Under the pieces are notes generated by a model. That model made no database searches and had not been told where the DNA came from. It was given only the letters and a program-made list of their open reading frames with translations. From Roseibium aggregatum IAM 12614 (GTDB taxonomy: Bacteria > Pseudomonadota > Alphaproteobacteria > Rhizobiales > Stappiaceae): a stretch of DNA of 64,000 nucleotides. This document shows, piece by piece, positions 61,781-64,000 of this stretch. Made by a program: the position numbers and the translations under genes. Positions within the stretch are counted from its first letter, which is position 1. Each line of letters opens with the position of its first letter. Location of the stretch: positions 57,741 through 121,740 of the forward strand of contig NZ_AAUW01000024.1 of the NCBI RefSeq assembly GCF_000168975.1. Reading direction: 5' to 3'.

Positions 61781-62545
61781 TCAGTTCGATTGCTGCGATG
61801 GGTCGAACTGGGTCTGGATCAGGTGGGCTAGGTTCAGGAGCTCGGGCCGGGGCATGTCGCCGGTCACCGCGTAGGTGAAGGCGGTGTCGCTCCAGAAAAA
61901 CGCCTGCTCGGTGCCGGATTTCACGAACTGGAATTTCGGTTCGCCGTCGACCCCGCGGCGCAGGTAGACCGTTACCCGCTTGCCGTCCTCGTCGTCATAC
62001 ATGAGCTGCGCCGCCGGATCGATGCCGCTCGGCAGCAACCGTCCGCCCATCAGCGTCAGACCGGCAACCCGCAGATCGGGAATGCGGAACGGATGGTTCA
62101 GCCGGTTGCCGAGCCAGGTCGCCAGATGCCGCTGGTCACTGGCCGCGACTTCGACGGGATGGGCAACTTCAACGGTGAAGGTGCGGTGGGCCGTCAGGGC
62201 GTCGGTGAGGAAGGGTTGCTGTCCAGGCTGGCCCGCCTCCGGTTTCAGGGACCAGCCTGCGAAGACACCCACCAGCAGGGCCGCCGCGATGGAGGCGGCG
62301 ATGCCGGTGCGTGGCAGCCATCTGCCCCGGGACGGTTCAACCAGGCTCGGCGGCTCGGCCTTCACGCGGGAATAGGCCGTCCTGAGACTGACCGCGATCT
62401 GCCGGTCCGCTTCGACCCAGGCAGCTGCCTCCGGATTTTCCTTGAGATAGGCCTCGACCTCGCGCCTGCGTTCGGCCGGCAGCTCATTATCGATATATCG
62501 GACGAGGTCCTCCTCCGCGATGGGAGGCACCGCCTGGGAATTCAT
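61781..62545 (-). CDS. Membrane-anchored anti-sigma factor
   Basis: 254 residues. The N-terminal helical segment (EEDLVRYIDNELPAERRREV, then EAYLKENP) is of the anti-sigma type but lacks the HxxxCxxC zinc motif. One membrane helix is at about 80-100 (GIAASIAAALLVGVFAGWSL). A periplasmic domain follows with GLTLMGGRLLPSG and FFWSDTAFTYAVTGD, seen in related anti-sigma proteins. It overlaps the sigma gene by ATGA and presumably holds the sigma factor inactive. Confidence 0.87.
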   Translation of the reverse strand: MNSQAVPPIAEEDLVRYIDNELPAERRREVEAYLKENPEAAAWVEADRQIAVSLRTAYSRVKAEPPSLVEPSRGRWLPRTGIAASIAAALLVGVFAGWSLKPEAGQPGQQPFLTDALTAHRTFTVEVAHPVEVAASDQRHLATWLGNRLNHPFRIPDLRVAGLTLMGGRLLPSGIDPAAQLMYDDEDGKRVTVYLRRGVDGEPKFQFVKSGTEQAFFWSDTAFTYAVTGDMPRPELLNLAHLIQTQFDPSQQSN

Positions 62546-63138
62546 GTCACGCTCCTTAGATGGGGACGCTCGGAGGCGCGGGGGGCTTCTCTCAGTCTGG
62601 CACGGGCGCGGCTGATGCGCGACATAATGGTTCCTTCGGCAACATTCAGGATCGCGGCGGCTTCTGCATAGGTAAAGCCTTCGACCCCGACCAGGAACAG
62701 GGCCTCGCGCTGGTCCTCCGGCAGGGCCAGCATGCGGATGAGAAGATGCTTGAGTTCGGCGCTGTCCTGCTGCGAGGCCGGTGCTTGAAGCTGGTCTTCC
62801 AGATCGTCCAGCCCAATGTGGTTAGAATGCCGCCGTAGCCGCCGCCAGCGGCTGACGTGAAGGTTGCGCATCATGCGGAAGAGCCATGGCCGCAGCGGAA
62901 CGGACGGCCGGCGCAGGCTCCACTTGCGCAAGGCTCGTTCCAGGCAATCCTGGACAAGGTCTTCCGCCTCGGTCTGGTCGCAGGTCAGCGTCACCGCGTA
63001 GCGATGCAGGGCCGGCGACTCCCTGAGCAGGCGTTGTGTATGGTCGGGCAAGAGCTCTTCCTCGTAGACACTACTGACACCAACGCTCGCGCTGTCCGAA
63101 TTATTCCATCGGCGGCCAGAAAGAAATTCCCGCTTCAT
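62542..63138 (-). CDS. ECF sigma factor
   Basis: 198 residues from the ATG at 63138; earlier in-frame starts lie within the divergent promoter region and gene. Region 2 is seen in DQTEAEDLVQDCLERALRKW and PWLFRMMRNLHVSRWRRLRR, and region 4 in LPEDQREALFLVGVEGFTYA, then EAAAILNVAEGTIMSRISRA. It is co-expressed with the anti-sigma gene and probably activates the divergent NTF2-like gene. Confidence 0.9.
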   Translation of the reverse strand: MKREFLSGRRWNNSDSASVGVSSVYEEELLPDHTQRLLRESPALHRYAVTLTCDQTEAEDLVQDCLERALRKWSLRRPSVPLRPWLFRMMRNLHVSRWRRLRRHSNHIGLDDLEDQLQAPASQQDSAELKHLLIRMLALPEDQREALFLVGVEGFTYAEAAAILNVAEGTIMSRISRARARLREAPRASERPHLRSVT

Positions 63139-63222
63139 CGGGAAGGAAATCTCCACCGGCGGCGTAGTCACCACCGGATGCGGCAGATCGCATCTCGAAT
63201 AGTGAACGAATGGAGACCTCAA
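63139..63222. promoter_or_regulatory. Divergent region between sigma factor and NTF2-like genes
   Basis: It includes a possible plus-strand ECF promoter: GGAAGG at 63141-63146, a 16-base spacer, CGTA at 63163-63166. An inverted repeat TTCCCG / CGGGAA (63127-63132, 63139-63144) overlaps the sigma start. Autoregulation is plausible. Confidence 0.4.
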
Positions 63223-63654
63223 ATGAAGCTGATCAGTAAATTTGCCGCAACCGCTTTTGCCGGCACGGTTCTTTTTGCATCCGCAGCCCTGGCCGGTCCG
63301 GGAGAAGACCTTGCACGCGCCCATTTCAACAACATTGCCAGCGGCAAGGTCGATGCCCTGAAAGCATCTTATTCCGACAAGGCGGTACTGGATTGGGTCG
63401 GTGGCCCGCTGGACGGTGTCTATACCGGTGCTGCCAGCATCGGCACGGTCTGGACCAAGTTCACAGATGCACAGGGCAAGCTGAAAGTCGATGTCTCGAA
63501 TGTCCAGGAAAACGCCAACCCCGCCGGTGTGACCGTGACCGCAAATGTGCGCTTTTCCGGCAAGAACACCATCCCGGTCCGCTACGTCCTGACCTATCGG
63601 GGCGGTAAGCTGGCAAGTGAAATCTGGCAGATCGACCCCAAGCTCGCGAAGTAA
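63223..63654 (+). CDS. Exported NTF2-like (SnoaL-fold) protein
   Basis: 143 residues from the ATG at 63223 with GGAG upstream. Signal peptide FAATAFAGTVLFASAALAGP. The mature domain (ARAHFNNIASGKVDALKASY, then KAVLDWVGGPLDGVYTGAAS, and IPVRYVLTYRGGKLASEIWQ) follows the NTF2-like cone fold. Such small exported proteins bind lipids or hydrophobic compounds. It is divergent from the ECF gene and a likely target of it. A strong terminator follows. Confidence 0.85.
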   Translation: MKLISKFAATAFAGTVLFASAALAGPGEDLARAHFNNIASGKVDALKASYSDKAVLDWVGGPLDGVYTGAASIGTVWTKFTDAQGKLKVDVSNVQENANPAGVTVTANVRFSGKNTIPVRYVLTYRGGKLASEIWQIDPKLAK

Positions 63655-63712
63655 GCCGGTATCACCCTGCCTGCTGTTCCCGCTTGCATGGGAGGGAGAA
63701 CCGGCGCGCAAG

Positions 63713-63749
63713 CATCCTGCGTTCACAAGAACGCAGGATGTCTTTTTTT
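63713..63749 (+). terminator. Strong intrinsic terminator after NTF2-like gene
   Basis: CATCCTGCGTTC (63713-63724) and GAACGCAGGATG (63729-63740) form a perfect 12-bp stem with loop ACAA, followed by TCTTTTTTT. Confidence 0.9.
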
Positions 63750-64000
63750 ACCGGGACAAGTCCAGTGGAAACGCTATCCAAGTTTGTTTCCGGAAGTTTG
63801 CTTTGCTCTTCCCTGCCGGCTTGCTGTTTCGGCCATTGAGATTGATACGCCTCTGCAAGGCTCTTATTGAGCGTCATTTCAACTGCCAGTCCGTTGTCAG
63901 GAGAAATCCTGGTGTCGCGAGACTGATTGCTATTACGTTCAGAAAAGCAGCTCACAGGGCGCTTGGCACCTGTTCCTGTTCATCACCACCCGATGCGCGG
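63750..64000. other. Right end, no supported gene
   Basis: Nothing convincing is visible in the last 251 bp. Short open frames on both strands lack ribosome sites. Confidence 0.4.

Overview
The window reads as part of a conjugative plasmid, or a plasmid-derived region, of an alphaproteobacterium. A stand-alone RepC-type replication initiator (48.5-49.8 kb) belongs to a family confined to Alphaproteobacteria. A complete P-type conjugation locus occupies the first 17 kb. The gene style (PhoX, ECF sigma/anti-sigma pair, ROK-ABC operon, DUF1254/DUF1214 proteins) would fit marine Rhodobacterales or Hyphomicrobiales such as the Stappiaceae, but the genus cannot be fixed from sequence alone.

Layout. 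(1) 1-17.1 kb, all on the minus strand: one long transfer operon in the order traK, traL, a traM-position membrane protein, virB2, virB3, virB4, virB5, virB6, virB7, virB8, virB9, a small virB10/virB9 chimera, virB10, a large secreted cysteine-repeat protein, virB11, virD4, a 66-residue protein, a TraC-like primase, a mobC-like relaxosome protein and the start of the relaxase. Most junctions overlap by a few bases. virB1 is absent. The 939-bp region before traK is rich in inverted repeats and is the best oriT and promoter candidate. (2) 18-26 kb: AraC regulators, two DUF1254/DUF1214 exported proteins plus the 3' remnant of a third, and outer-membrane beta-barrel-like proteins. (3) 26.3-30.3 kb: an exported von Willebrand A protein divergent from a LuxR-type regulator without a luxI, then a truncated DUF3800 gene. 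(4) 30.7-37.9 kb: a YhaO/YhaN (SbcD/SbcC-like) nuclease-ATPase pair divergent from an RloC/PrrC-like ATPase with a Rad50-style CxxC, a plausible defence or DNA-damage island. (5) 38.6-42.3 kb: two regulator/enzyme pairs (AraC with an NmrA-like reductase; MerR with an alpha/beta hydrolase). (6) 42.7-45.8 kb: a cluster of small secreted proteins of unknown role. (7) 46.1-51.9 kb: an XRE regulator, a GIY-YIG nuclease, a lipoprotein, repC with a likely antisense RNA in its leader, and an M48 metalloprotease. (8) 52-64 kb: PhoX phosphatase; a ROK-regulated ABC importer with a TIM-barrel isomerase-like enzyme; a histidine-kinase remnant beside an AcfC-like binding protein; an ECF sigma/anti-sigma pair divergent from an NTF2-like exported protein.

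The most distinctive items are the 821-residue transfer protein with eight C-x(30-35)-C repeats, the chimera that looks like the novel joint of a tandem duplication across the virB9/virB10 boundary, the solo repC with a predicted plus-strand counter-transcribed RNA, and the head-to-head pair of Rad50-like ATPase loci. No intact insertion sequence, integrase, tRNA, rRNA or CRISPR array was found.
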